Counted from the first letter of the stretch, positions 51,876 through 61,431 are shown. The stretch is DNA of 64,000 nucleotides from JAAFJT01 sp043744455 (GCA_043744455.1 JAYTUQ010000153.1:4321-68320), one strand, 5' to 3'. A program made the numbers and translations. The notes: generated by a model from the sequence alone, not told the origin.

Positions 51876-53321
51876 TTACTTTGCGGCGAGTGCCTCTGCG
51901 GTAATATCGTCGTCGAACTTAGGCGCTAAAAAAATCAGTGGAATCATAATCCCCATGAGTATGCCCGTTGGCAATTGGCTATACACTTGATTGCCATAAC
52001 TTGCCATAAAAATACCGCACATGCCGCTGTACATACCTGCCGTTTTTGCACGCAGCACAGGGTCTCGAAGATGCCAAACCACAAAACCACCTTTGCCGAC
52101 AAAAAAGCCGAACATGAAAAGGTGTAAACTGATGCCAATAATGCCTGTTTCTGCCCAAAGCTTGACGTAATAACTATCGGTTGCCGTATTGCCCAAAAGA
52201 CTGTAAGGTGCAAAACGGTAGCCCCAATAACCTGCCGCACCAATGCCACCGCCAAATGGACGCGTTGCCAAATGCCGCCCAAAGGTCTTTTGATTGTTGA
52301 TACGCACTAAAAGGGAGGCATCTTCGGGGTTAAAAGCCGTTCGCATTCGTCGGACTTGTTCGACATTTTGAAGAGCCGTTGTGTATTTCAAGAAAATAAA
52401 TACACCAATGGCTACCGATAAGCCGAGCATCAGAATTTTAAAGTTTTTACTCAAAAACAGATGCACCAATACGCCCACGGCGGGTACAGCAATGGCACCG
52501 CGTGTGCCTGAGATACCAAAGCCCACGAAGGTCAAAATGGCGGCAAAACCGTAAAAAATTCTTTGACCTATGGGCATGGGTGAGAAGGCAATAATGCCAC
52601 ACATAAGGGCAAACATGGCTTGTGAAGAACCGAATTGTCCCGCATCGCTATAAAATGAAAAGATGCGAAGGACACCCGCCAACATGTGCGTGAATGCAAA
52701 ACCTTCGACGTAAAGCCAAGCATATTCTGCCGCATCAACCCCAAAAATCATTTGCCGTAAGCCCCATAGTGTGCCTACAATGGAAAGCCATGTTGCCAAT
52801 TTGAGGAATCTATCCATCTGCTTTCGATTTTTAAAAAGCATAAAAACTAAGCCAAAAGCCATTAATTGATAGAAACCGTCGCCCCGCATAGCATAAAACC
52901 AACATTCGGGACCGTTCGATTCGGGATTTATAATTTCAAGAAAAACCAAACCAAACCAAACGGTGGTCACTATCATGACATCATTATTCAAAGGAGACCA
53001 ATCTTTCTTTTTGACTTGAAAAAGAATCGCAAGCCAAGAACTAAAAAGAAAAATGTCAATCAAAAGTCCCCATGAAGCATTGATATAACGTGAAATACCT
53101 GACGAAAAAAAGGAAACCCACAAACTGAGTATTAAACCAAGCATTGGACGGGTAAGCAAGAGTGCAAGAAAAAATAGTACAAGTGGAATGCCTACCAAAG
53201 CTATACCTATTATCAAACCCAGTTTAGAAATGGCTAAGCCCGCAACGGCAGCTACAACTGCCATGATGAGGGTTGATGTCAAGCTATCAATACGTTCTGA
53301 ACCTGTTTTTGTAAGAGACAT
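51876..53321 (-). CDS. O-antigen ligase / Wzy-type polymerase family membrane protein
   Basis: The 481-aa protein has about 12 hydrophobic helices and the Wzy_C/O-antigen ligase pattern: a long periplasmic loop with RRMRTAFNPEDASLLVRINN, RPFGGGIGAAGYWGYRFAP and TDSYYVKLWAETGIIGISLHLFMF. In this setting it most likely polymerises exopolysaccharide repeat units at the periplasmic face. The only candidate in the region for that role. About 100 bp upstream of its start lies the terminator of rho. Confidence 0.85.
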   Translation of the reverse strand: MSLTKTGSERIDSLTSTLIMAVVAAVAGLAISKLGLIIGIALVGIPLVLFFLALLLTRPMLGLILSLWVSFFSSGISRYINASWGLLIDIFLFSSWLAILFQVKKKDWSPLNNDVMIVTTVWFGLVFLEIINPESNGPECWFYAMRGDGFYQLMAFGLVFMLFKNRKQMDRFLKLATWLSIVGTLWGLRQMIFGVDAAEYAWLYVEGFAFTHMLAGVLRIFSFYSDAGQFGSSQAMFALMCGIIAFSPMPIGQRIFYGFAAILTFVGFGISGTRGAIAVPAVGVLVHLFLSKNFKILMLGLSVAIGVFIFLKYTTALQNVEQVRRMRTAFNPEDASLLVRINNQKTFGRHLATRPFGGGIGAAGYWGYRFAPYSLLGNTATDSYYVKLWAETGIIGISLHLFMFGFFVGKGGFVVWHLRDPVLRAKTAGMYSGMCGIFMASYGNQVYSQLPTGILMGIMIPLIFLAPKFDDDITAEALAAK

Positions 53322-53400
53322 ATTTTGAAATATTTTATTTTTATGTTCAAAATTTATGCCTAAGCCGTTCAGTAGAGATTTTTATTGATTTTTATATACA

Positions 53401-53445
53401 AAAGAACAGCCGTCGTCCGCAAAAAGGCGGCGACGGCTGTTCTTT
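53401..53445. terminator. Strong terminator downstream of rho
   Basis: AAAGAACAGCCGTCG (53401-53415) pairs exactly with 53431-53445, with CCGC/GCGG inside and a short A-rich loop, giving a 19-bp stem. On the minus strand it is followed by TTTTG. A motif copy (53454-53463) lies just outside. Confidence 0.8.
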
Positions 53446-53495
53446 CTTTAAAATACTGAGGGGGGATATTGGGTTATAATTTTTTAATCGCTGCC

Positions 53496-53538
53496 ATTAA
53501 TTTACAAAATATTGATTATCAATATTTTGTAAATTAAT
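53496..53538. repeat. Perfect 20-bp inverted repeat at the rho 3' end
   Basis: ATTAATTTACAAAATATTGA (53496-53515) and its exact complement (53519-53538) flank TTA, ending 6 bp after the rho stop. The stem is AT-only except for two C/G pairs. It precedes the GC-rich terminator by 50 bp, so it probably protects the 3' end or ends transcription itself. Confidence 0.75.
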
Positions 53539-53544
53539 AATGCT

Positions 53545-55230
53545 TTATCTACCACCATTCATAGAGTTCAAAAACTCTTCGTTTGATGAGGTATGTAACA
53601 TGTGTTTTTGTAAAAACTCAAATGCTTCATCAGGCTTCATATCTGCTAAGTGATTACGGAGAATAAAAAGGCGTTGAACAGTGTCTTTGTCTTGCAACAA
53701 ATCATCACGACGTGTAGACGAACCATTGACGTTGATAGCGGGATACATACGTTTGTTCGCCAAAGTACGGTCGAGCGACAATTCCATATTGCCAGTACCT
53801 TTAAATTCTTCAAAGATAACGCTGTCCATTTTTGAACCTGTGTCTACCAACGCTGTTGCCAAAATAGTCAATGAGCCACCAAATTCGATTTTACGAGCTG
53901 CGCCAAAGAATTTTTTAGGCTTTTGAAGCGCATTCGCTTCAACACCCCCCGAAAGAACTTTCCCACTCGCAGGTGCAACGGTATTGTAAGCACGCGCCAA
54001 ACGTGTAATCGAGTCAAGCAAAATAATAACATCGTGACCACATTCAACCAAACGTTTTGCTTTTTCCAAAACAATATTGGCAACACGTACATGGTTTTCA
54101 GCCGCTTCGTCGAAAGTGGAAGCAACAACCTCTGCTTTAACCGACCGCTTCATGTCAGTGACCTCCTCTGGACGTTCGTCAATGAGTAGGACAATCATAT
54201 AACATTCAGGATGATTTTTTGCGATTGCGTTAGCAATATCCTTCAAAAGAAAGGTTTTACCCGTTTTGGGTTGCGCCACAATCAAACCACGTTGTCCTTT
54301 ACCGATGGGTGTAAATAGGTCAATAATACGATTTGAAAAGTCACGTCCAGAAGGGGAAATACTCAAAGAAAACTTCTCGTTAGGAAAAAGGGGCGTCAAA
54401 TAGTCGAAAGGTACGCGGTCGCGGACATCAATCGGATCAAGTCCATTAATTTTAGAGACACGCAATAGAGCGAAATATTTTTCACCTTCTTTTGGCGGGC
54501 GAATAGCTCCCCGCACAGAGTCTCCCGTTTTTAAACCAAATAACTTAATTTGACTTGGAGACACATAAATATCATCCGGCGAAGTTGTATAATTATAATC
54601 TGCAGACCGGAGAAAACCATAACCATCTTGCATCATTTCCAAAACGCCTTCACCTTCTACAACCCCATCGAGATCAATATTATAACGTGGTGTATTAGAA
54701 GATGTGTCATCAGAATCGTTGCGGCGGTTGTTGTTCTTTTTGTCACGACGAGGCTCTAAAACAATGGGCTCGTCAAACTCAATGAGGGCAGGATTTACAT
54801 AGTCGTCATCATCGTCAGGTGTTTCATAAGAAGGCGGTAAATTATCGTCCTCTTCTTCTATGACGGGTTCAAAACGAGGCATTTCTAATTTATTAGATTT
54901 AGACAATCGTTCCGTTTTTATAGGAATCTCAAAACGTAGTGCAGGTTTAGCGGTTTCTTTACGTTCAGGCTTTTCGTCACTGCTGAGTCGTTTACGTGGA
55001 CGTTTATCGGTTTTGTTAGCCGTTGGAATTTTCTCGTAAGGCGTATTGTCCTCTACAAGAATTTCTTCGTTTTTAGTGTCAGGAGATGCATTGAGTGCCT
55101 GTGCATCAAGAATGCGATAAATCAAGTCTTGTTTACCGAGTTTTTTGAAATCAGCAACACCAATGCGGTCAGCAATTTCTTTGAGCTCGCCGACTAACAT
55201 CTCATTCAGTTGCAAAATGTCGTACTTCAT
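53545..55230 (-). CDS. rho: Transcription termination factor Rho
   Basis: The 561-aa hexameric RNA helicase has the Rho N-domain (LNEMLVGELKEIADRIGVAD, about 6-40), a 150-residue acidic/basic low-complexity insert (about 50-200) typical of Bacteroidota Rho, and the cold-shock-like RNA-binding domain (GEGVLEMMQDGYGFLRSADY). The ATPase core follows with VAQPKTGKTFLLKDIANAI (Walker A), VLLIDERPEEVTDM and LLDSITRLARAYNTV (Walker B). Length exceeds the E. coli protein because of the insert. No motif copy lies in the gene, in contrast to most neighbours. A leader of about 550 nt precedes it. Confidence 0.96.
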   Translation of the reverse strand: MKYDILQLNEMLVGELKEIADRIGVADFKKLGKQDLIYRILDAQALNASPDTKNEEILVEDNTPYEKIPTANKTDKRPRKRLSSDEKPERKETAKPALRFEIPIKTERLSKSNKLEMPRFEPVIEEEDDNLPPSYETPDDDDDYVNPALIEFDEPIVLEPRRDKKNNNRRNDSDDTSSNTPRYNIDLDGVVEGEGVLEMMQDGYGFLRSADYNYTTSPDDIYVSPSQIKLFGLKTGDSVRGAIRPPKEGEKYFALLRVSKINGLDPIDVRDRVPFDYLTPLFPNEKFSLSISPSGRDFSNRIIDLFTPIGKGQRGLIVAQPKTGKTFLLKDIANAIAKNHPECYMIVLLIDERPEEVTDMKRSVKAEVVASTFDEAAENHVRVANIVLEKAKRLVECGHDVIILLDSITRLARAYNTVAPASGKVLSGGVEANALQKPKKFFGAARKIEFGGSLTILATALVDTGSKMDSVIFEEFKGTGNMELSLDRTLANKRMYPAINVNGSSTRRDDLLQDKDTVQRLFILRNHLADMKPDEAFEFLQKHMLHTSSNEEFLNSMNGGR

Positions 55231-55848
55231 ATTAATTGTATAAAAATTGATAAATTTAAAAGTTTGTAGTTAATTAGAATTGAGGTTAAGGTGATTAAAG
55301 TGGTATTTGATTCGTTCGTCGTACGTTTTTAAAAAATGCTCAACATGATAATATTGAATATTGTATTAAATTTTAATCCCAGTTTATTAGAACTTTTAAT
55401 CCTAATCGATAGGTAGAAGAATTTTTTTTTGAAAATTTATTCCGAGAACTCGAAAAAGAGAATGTTTTTTGTTTTTAATCTCCGCCTTAATGTGCGCTCA
55501 ATAATGAAGTCGTAACTTTTGTATGGACTAAATTATTGGGTTTTATTTGACCTTTAAACGCATCAAAATTGATTTTCAATTAGGCTGTTGTTAAGCTTAA
55601 GTTATTGACAATCAGTAAATTAGTTTGAAAGAAAAAGAGGACTTCAGATAGTGAAACGACTAAGACGTTCATGAAAGAATTTTCCGAAGGAGTTTGGATT
55701 AATAACAAATTCTACAAATAAAACGTATCAAAGCAAAGAATGTTATGAATCGGTGTGATTTTCTTTGTTGTGTTTTGTGCGGCAAAAATACACTTTATTT
55801 TATTTATCAAAGCCTATATTTGCCAAAAATTAAAAAAAGTATTGCATT
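55231..55848. other. Divergent rho-serS intergenic region
   Basis: 618 bp, AT-rich. Two -7 boxes face away from each other near the serS end: TATTTTTG on the minus strand (55790-55783, for rho, CAAA/TTTG 17 nt upstream at 55808-55811) and TATATTTG on the plus strand (55815-55822, for serS). If used, rho mRNA has a leader of about 550 nt, as expected of an autoregulated rho gene. No ORF or RNA family was recognised. Confidence 0.45.
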
Positions 55849-57132
55849 ATGTTACAATTAGCTTTTTTCAGAGAACAGAAAGACCGCTTGGTGGAAGGTC
55901 TAAAAAAACGAAATTGGGCAGATGATGCCATTGAAAATACTGTTAATACTGTGTTGAACCTCGATAATATGCGCCGTTCCACACAAACCGAGTTGGATGC
56001 TGTCCTTGCTGAAATCAAACAATTGTCTAAAAAAGTGGGTGAAACTATGAAATCAGGCAACCATACTGAGGGGGATGTTTTGAAAGCAAAAGTGGCGCAA
56101 CTGAAAGAAAAAACGAAAGTTCTGGAAAATACAACTGCCGAAACCCTTTTGGCTTTAGACGACATCCTTTTATCTTTACCTAATATTCCCCACGAAACAG
56201 TTCCTTTTGGTAAGATTGCAGAGGACAACGAAGTGTGGTTTTTAGCACAAGAAGAATTGCCAAAACTCCCTGAAGGTGCTTTGCCACATTGGGAAGTGGC
56301 TCAAAAATACCCTGTTTTTGATCTTGAATTAGGCGTTAAATTGACGGGCGCAGGTTTCCCTGTGTTCAGAGGTAAAGGGGCTAAATTGGTGCGTGCGTTA
56401 ATTCAGTTTTTCCTTGACGAAGCGGCAGCAGCAGGTTATGAAGAAATCGTTCCGCCACTTATGGTCAATGAGGCTTCGGCTCGCGGTACGGGTCAATTAC
56501 CCGATAAAGAAGGACAAATGTATTATATCAACGAAGACGATTTGTACATGATTCCCACTGCCGAAGTACCCGTTACCAATATCCTACGCGATGTCATTTT
56601 AAATGAAAAAGATTTACCGATTCGGTATTGTGCTTATTCACAATGTTTCCGCCGCGAGGCAGGCAGTTATGGCGCACACGTAAGGGGCTTAAATCGCGTT
56701 CACCAATTCGATAAGGTTGAAATCGTACAATTTACACATCCAGAAAAAAGTTATGAGACGCTTTTAGAGATGGTTGAACACATCAAAGGTCTGATGACAA
56801 AACTGGAACTACCATATCGCATCCTAAAATTATGCGGTGGCGATATGGGTCATGCTTCTGCTATGACTTACGATTTTGAAGCCTGGTCTGCGGCGCAAGA
56901 ACGTTGGTTAGAGGTGAGTTCAGTATCAAATTTCGAGACTTTTCAATCGAATCGTATGAAATGTCGCTACCGTGATGCTAACGGCAAAACGCAGTTGGTG
57001 CACACATTAAACGGGTCAGCACTCGCTTTACCACGTATCATTGCTTCGATACTTGAAAACCATCAGACTACTGAGGGGGTCAAAATTCCACAGGCTCTTG
57101 TCCCTTATACAAAGTTTGAATTACTCAATTAA
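55849..57132 (+). CDS. serS: Seryl-tRNA synthetase
   Basis: The 427-aa class II synthetase has an N-terminal tRNA-binding coiled coil (about 30-105) and the catalytic core: FPVFRGKGAKLVRALIQFFL, the TAEVPVTNI motif, QCFRREAGSYGAHVRGLNRVHQF (motif 2) and LNGSALALPRIIASILENHQ (motif 3). It charges tRNA-Ser. Two iterated-motif copies (56064, 57069) are read in frame as Thr-Glu-Gly, one in the coiled-coil turn and one in the EN-H-Q-T-TEG-V-KIP tail, both tolerant sites. Confidence 0.97.
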   Translation: MLQLAFFREQKDRLVEGLKKRNWADDAIENTVNTVLNLDNMRRSTQTELDAVLAEIKQLSKKVGETMKSGNHTEGDVLKAKVAQLKEKTKVLENTTAETLLALDDILLSLPNIPHETVPFGKIAEDNEVWFLAQEELPKLPEGALPHWEVAQKYPVFDLELGVKLTGAGFPVFRGKGAKLVRALIQFFLDEAAAAGYEEIVPPLMVNEASARGTGQLPDKEGQMYYINEDDLYMIPTAEVPVTNILRDVILNEKDLPIRYCAYSQCFRREAGSYGAHVRGLNRVHQFDKVEIVQFTHPEKSYETLLEMVEHIKGLMTKLELPYRILKLCGGDMGHASAMTYDFEAWSAAQERWLEVSSVSNFETFQSNRMKCRYRDANGKTQLVHTLNGSALALPRIIASILENHQTTEGVKIPQALVPYTKFELLN

Positions 57133-57213
57133 TTTTAATGATGAATGATTAAAGCATTCATACTTCATCATTCAATACTTTGACCTCTGTTTTTGACAAA
57201 CGAAAAAGAAAAA

Positions 57214-59184
57214 ATGGCTTCTCCTAAAGAAAGTCGAAAACCCAGTGCCGCGGGGCTATTAATCGCATTGGGCTTTATCTTCGGCGATATTGGTACTTCT
57301 CCCTTGTATGTTCTCAAAGCCATCATTGGCAATGATGAGGTTTCTCCCCAACTGATTTATGGGAGTCTTTCCTGCATTTTTTGGACTTTAATATTTATTA
57401 CCTCCTTCAAATACGTTTATTTAGCACTCAAAGCAGATAACCGTGGGGAAGGAGGCATCTTCGCTCTGTATGCGCGTGTCCGTCGCTACCGAGCAAGATG
57501 GGCTATTTTCCCCGCTATGATCGGCTGTGCAACCCTTATGGCAGATGGGTTTTTAACCCCTGCTATCAGCGTTTCTGCGGCAGTTGAAGGCAGTCTGCGT
57601 ATCTATCCTGAATTACAAACAATGCCCATTGTTATTGGTATTTTGGTCGTTATTTTCGTTTGGCAACAATTTGGCGCACAGTTGTTAACAAAATGGTTTG
57701 GTTACATTATGCTCACTTGGTTCTGTGTTATCGGTGGCATTGGTTTAAGTGAGGTCTTGAAGCACCCCTCAGTATTAGCAGCTTTAAACCCGCTCTATGC
57801 CATTAAGTTTGTGGCGCACTATCACAGCAGCAGCACTGGTATGACAGGTTTTTTGCTGTTAGGTGCTGTTTTTCTTTGTACGACAGGTTGCGAAGCTTTG
57901 TATTCTGATTTGGGTAGGTGTGGCAAAAACAATATTCGTTGGGCTTGGCTCATCGTTTTGCCTTGTTTGATGCTCAATTATTTAGGACAAGGTGCTTGGG
58001 CACTCCAATATGAAGGACAAAGGTTGCCTGAATTGGTCAGAAATGTCGGCGTTTTCTTTGCTATGTTGCCCGAGAGTTGGGTTTCTTTTATGGTCGTTTT
58101 AGGAGTGATTGTCGCTATCATCGTCAGCGAAGCTTTAATTGCAGGCGTTTTCACAATGGTTAATGAAGCCATAAAATTGAAGTTATGGTTCAACATGAAG
58201 GTCAGTTATCCTGCACAAATGCGAGGACAGGTTTATTTACCTTTACTGAACTGGTTTTTATTAGGTGGCTGTTTGACGACTGTTTTGATATTTGAACAAT
58301 CTTCAAACATGGAACAGGCATATGGTCTGGCTATCATCATTGATATGATTATGACCTCTTCATTACTCCTTCATTTCATTCACATGAGGAACAATTCCTT
58401 GAGACGCGCCATTGTCATTGGTTTGGTCTTTGGCGGCTTTGAAATCATGTTTTTGGTCGCCAATCTACATAAATTAGCCTTCGGAGGTTGGTACACATTG
58501 GGTTTAGCTGCTATTCTCTTTTTAGGCGTTTTTGTCTTTTGGCGTGGGCAACGCATTCGTAAAAAACATGCCAATTTCGTTCCTTTTGAGACTTTTTTAC
58601 CAATTTTAAAAGACGTTATGGCGGATACTACTATTCCGCGAACGGCAACTAACCTCGTATATATGACCATGTCCGATGATGAAAAGAAAATTGATTCTAA
58701 TATTTTATACTCCATTTTTAAGAAAAAACCTAAAAGAGCCGATATTTATTGGTTTGTACATGTAACGATTACAGATGCACCTTTCACAAAAAAAGTCGTT
58801 GTTCACCCTATTATTGAAGGAAAGGTATTTTATGTCAATCTCAAATTTGGATTCAAAGTAGAACATAAAATTAACCGTGTTTTCAAAAATATTATCCTCA
58901 AAATGCAAGATAGCGGTGAGGTAGATGAACGCAGCCACTATCCGAGCCTACGACGGTATGACATTCCTGCTGACTTTAAATTCATATTGCTCAACAGCCG
59001 TGTTTCTGCTGACGATGCATTGTCTCCTTATGAGCAATTTATCGTACGGACATACCGAGTCCTAAAAAACATAGCCGTACCACCTGCCATTGATTTTGGC
59101 TTAGAAGGCGGCAATTTTGAGGTTGAAACCGTTCCCATAACTGTTGCACCAGCACAAATCATTGAGTTGGAAAGACAATATTAA
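57214..59184 (+). CDS. kup: Kup-family potassium uptake protein
   Basis: About 656 aa from the ATG at 57214 (MASPKESRKPSAAGLLIALG); the frame extends to a TTG at 57193 with seven charged codons, less likely. About 12 membrane helices carry the Kup signature (FGDIGTSPLYVLKAIIGN, TADN-like KADNRGEGGIFALYARV, TPAISVSAAVEG, LNYLGQGAW). A C-terminal cytosolic domain (about 480-656) with VTITDAPFTKKVVVHP follows. It is a proton-coupled potassium importer. A word-built hairpin lies between serS and kup. A motif copy at 57765 reads Pro-Ser-Val. Confidence 0.95.
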   Translation: MASPKESRKPSAAGLLIALGFIFGDIGTSPLYVLKAIIGNDEVSPQLIYGSLSCIFWTLIFITSFKYVYLALKADNRGEGGIFALYARVRRYRARWAIFPAMIGCATLMADGFLTPAISVSAAVEGSLRIYPELQTMPIVIGILVVIFVWQQFGAQLLTKWFGYIMLTWFCVIGGIGLSEVLKHPSVLAALNPLYAIKFVAHYHSSSTGMTGFLLLGAVFLCTTGCEALYSDLGRCGKNNIRWAWLIVLPCLMLNYLGQGAWALQYEGQRLPELVRNVGVFFAMLPESWVSFMVVLGVIVAIIVSEALIAGVFTMVNEAIKLKLWFNMKVSYPAQMRGQVYLPLLNWFLLGGCLTTVLIFEQSSNMEQAYGLAIIIDMIMTSSLLLHFIHMRNNSLRRAIVIGLVFGGFEIMFLVANLHKLAFGGWYTLGLAAILFLGVFVFWRGQRIRKKHANFVPFETFLPILKDVMADTTIPRTATNLVYMTMSDDEKKIDSNILYSIFKKKPKRADIYWFVHVTITDAPFTKKVVVHPIIEGKVFYVNLKFGFKVEHKINRVFKNIILKMQDSGEVDERSHYPSLRRYDIPADFKFILLNSRVSADDALSPYEQFIVRTYRVLKNIAVPPAIDFGLEGGNFEVETVPITVAPAQIIELERQY

Positions 59185-59394
59185 AACATCAACATAGATT
59201 TTAAGACAAATGCTAAGCACACTAAACACTTTACTTATTAATGCTGTTTTAGTTATTCAAAATGATAAAATATCATGCGAAGTATGCAGCATACTGAGGG
59301 GGTATTCCATCAATTTAGTCCTTTAAATATTTTTGTAGACCATTATCTTAAATCTAAACCATACTGTTTAACCATAATTTATATTTGAAACACA

Positions 59395-60321
59395 ATGAAA
59401 ATCAAACCAATAGCCTATCTACTTGCTCTGAGTATCATTTTTTTTGCTTGCGAAAAAGAATTTGTACCTGATTTACCAACCGTTAGCGAAGAGGTCGTTG
59501 TCGAAGGATATATTGAGGCGGGATTTAATGCAACACCGCCTTATGTCATTTTGACAAAAAGCCTCCCTTTTTTCAAGGAATTAACCAGTTTCAACAATGT
59601 TTTTGTTGAAGGCGCAGAGGTTTGGATTTCAAATGGTACGGACAGTACACGCCTACAAGAGTTTTGCTGGAAAAATTTAGACCCCTCAGTAAAAAAGCAA
59701 GCAGCTCTGTTTTTTGGCATCAACGCGGATAGTGTCAGCACTGACTTTAACTTTTGTGTCTACATTGATTTTACTCAAAAAATAAAAGGTGAAATTGGTA
59801 AAACCTATACTTTACGCATAAAAACAAAGGAAGGAAAGCGATTAAATGCAAAAACATATATCCCACGTGCTGTAAAAATTGATACTATTGAGTTCATAAA
59901 ACCACCTGGCATCAATAAAAACGACACAATGGCTCAGGCTCGTGCAACGATTACTGACCTTGTCGGACCCGATTTTTATCGCTATTTCACCTCAATCAAT
60001 GGCAGTTCATACATTTCAGGCGCCAATACTGTAACAGACGATGCATTTTTTGAAGGTCAAGTAACAAAATTTAATCTACTCAATAGTGCCAATGAAAGCG
60101 GTGAAAATTTTGGCTTGTTCCGTCGTGGTGACACCGTTTCTATTAAGTTTGCTACGATAGATAAAGCCCATTTTGATTTTTGGTCAACCCTCGAATTTAA
60201 TGCTAATAACGGTGGACCATTTGCCTCTTATACAAGGGTGAAGCATAATATTTCAGGTGGTTTAGGCATTTGGGGCGGCTATTCTGCTTCGTATTACGAT
60301 GTCATTGTGCCTAAAAAATGA
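59395..60321 (+). CDS. DUF4249-family lipoprotein
   Basis: The 308-aa protein begins MKIKPIAYLLALSIIFFAC, a lipoprotein signal (Cys19), then EKEFVPDLPTVSEEVVVEGYI, GATPPY-like FNATPPYVILTKSLPFF and a GAEVWISNGTD block, which mark DUF4249. In Bacteroidota this family is usually an outer-membrane lipoprotein encoded with a TonB-dependent receptor, but none is present here. Function unknown. A motif copy (59682-59691) lies inside. A TATATTTG box at 59380-59387 is too close to the start to serve a normal leader. Confidence 0.8.
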   Translation: MKIKPIAYLLALSIIFFACEKEFVPDLPTVSEEVVVEGYIEAGFNATPPYVILTKSLPFFKELTSFNNVFVEGAEVWISNGTDSTRLQEFCWKNLDPSVKKQAALFFGINADSVSTDFNFCVYIDFTQKIKGEIGKTYTLRIKTKEGKRLNAKTYIPRAVKIDTIEFIKPPGINKNDTMAQARATITDLVGPDFYRYFTSINGSSYISGANTVTDDAFFEGQVTKFNLLNSANESGENFGLFRRGDTVSIKFATIDKAHFDFWSTLEFNANNGGPFASYTRVKHNISGGLGIWGGYSASYYDVIVPKK

Positions 60322-60536
60322 CATCCTAACTTTTGAAATTTTCAAAATACCCCCCTCAGTAAGATTGCGCCGAATCACAATATCATCGGATAAATAAAAC
60401 TGAATTTTATGGAGTTCGGTGTCACTCCATTGCCCTTCTTGAAGGATATTTGAGGTAAATGGGCGTAATTCTTTACTGCAAGAAGACATAATAAGATAAG
60501 CATAAAAGCACAAAAAAAGTTGATTGATTTATTCAT
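60262..60536 (-). pseudogene. Frameshifted, 3'-truncated lipoprotein remnant
   Basis: An ATG at 60536 begins MNKSINFF and an open frame one step away encodes CFYAYLIMSSCSKELRPF...IQFYLSDDIVIRR. The two join perfectly into a lipoprotein signal (lipobox MSSC) if the T7 run (60512-60518, minus strand) is read as T8. Downstream the homology-like segment ends at a motif copy (60352-60361, read N-L-T-E-G-G) and the frame then runs into the end of the DUF4249 gene. It is probably a decayed lipoprotein gene; phase variation or a base-calling error in the T7 run cannot be excluded. Confidence 0.5.
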
Positions 60537-60613
60537 TAGTTCTTAACGGTTCTTAACACTTTTTAACGTCACAAAAACTTACATTTTGAATATTAAAAAA
60601 ATTGGTGACACCC

Positions 60614-60621
60614 TATATTTG
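60614..60621 (+). promoter_or_regulatory. Candidate -7 box for the T9SS-type protein
   Basis: TATATTTG 50 bp before the gene; TTTG at 60585-60588 is 25 nt upstream, longer than the usual spacer. Only partly supported. Confidence 0.35.
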
Positions 60622-60671
60622 AAAGTATTGATACACAAATAAACATAGTATAGAACTTAAACGTAATTATT

Positions 60672-61352
60672 ATGAAAAATCTACACAAAATACTGGCTAT
60701 TTCCTTTTCGCTCACTGCTTCTATCCTCCGAGCAGATTGCGTTTTTGAACAAGGCTTAGAATTCAAAGAGTTCGGTGTCGGCTTGATGCTGACATGGCAG
60801 ACATCGGCAGAAGACAACAATCAAACATTTATCCTTGAAAAATCTGATGATGGGTCTTTATTTTCAAACATTGGCAATGTCAAAGGCAATGGAACGACGA
60901 AAGAAAAAAAGGCTTACAATTATCTTGATGTACAAGCAAGAGGTAAAAAAATATTCTATCGACTCAAACAAGTTGACTTTGATGGGACTTATAGTTACAG
61001 TGAAGTGTTAATCGTCAATAAAAAATTAGACAATAATTTGATTGTTGTTCAAATGACAAGCGAATCAACTTCACGCCTTTTTGCTTGTATGATTGATGCC
61101 ATGGTTGCAGGTGATGCTAAACTACAGTTACTTGATGCAAGCGGCATATCGGTATGGGAAAGCAAACAAAAAATGACAGAAGGCTTGAACAATGTTACTG
61201 TTGACCTTGCGGTACACCGCGAAGGCACTTACAAACTTGTCGTCTCAATGGGTAAAGAAGATGAAACCCTTGTCATTCGTAAATCACTTGATGAAGTCGA
61301 ATCTAAAATTAATGTTGCAACAACTAAACGGGCTCTGGGTCCCAATAGATAA
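60672..61352 (+). CDS. Secreted protein with T9SS-associated beta domain
   Basis: The 226-aa protein has a signal peptide (MKNLHKILAISFSLTASILRA). Residues about 30-110 (LMLTWQTSAEDNNQTFILEK, then KKIFYRLKQVDFDGTYSYSE) form the beta-sandwich that commonly precedes type IX sorting domains. The C-terminal half (about 115-205) resembles a degenerate type A sorting domain (LQLLDASGISVWESKQ; HREGTYKLVVSMG), followed by a 20-residue tail. It is probably exported, perhaps by T9SS; no catalytic domain. Followed by a hairpin with a motif loop. Confidence 0.7.
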   Translation: MKNLHKILAISFSLTASILRADCVFEQGLEFKEFGVGLMLTWQTSAEDNNQTFILEKSDDGSLFSNIGNVKGNGTTKEKKAYNYLDVQARGKKIFYRLKQVDFDGTYSYSEVLIVNKKLDNNLIVVQMTSESTSRLFACMIDAMVAGDAKLQLLDASGISVWESKQKMTEGLNNVTVDLAVHREGTYKLVVSMGKEDETLVIRKSLDEVESKINVATTKRALGPNR

Positions 61353-61387
61353 AGTTTTATAAGTATTTGAAATTCAATATTTTATAA

Positions 61388-61431
61388 AAAAATGTGTTGT
61401 TATACTGAGGGGTGTAACAACACATTTTTTT
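61388..61431 (+). terminator. Terminator with the iterated motif as its loop
   Basis: AAAAATGTGTTGTTA (61388-61402) pairs exactly with 61415-61429, followed by further T. The 12-nt loop begins with the complete motif TACTGAGGGG (61403-61412). It ends the 60672 transcript. Confidence 0.85.
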
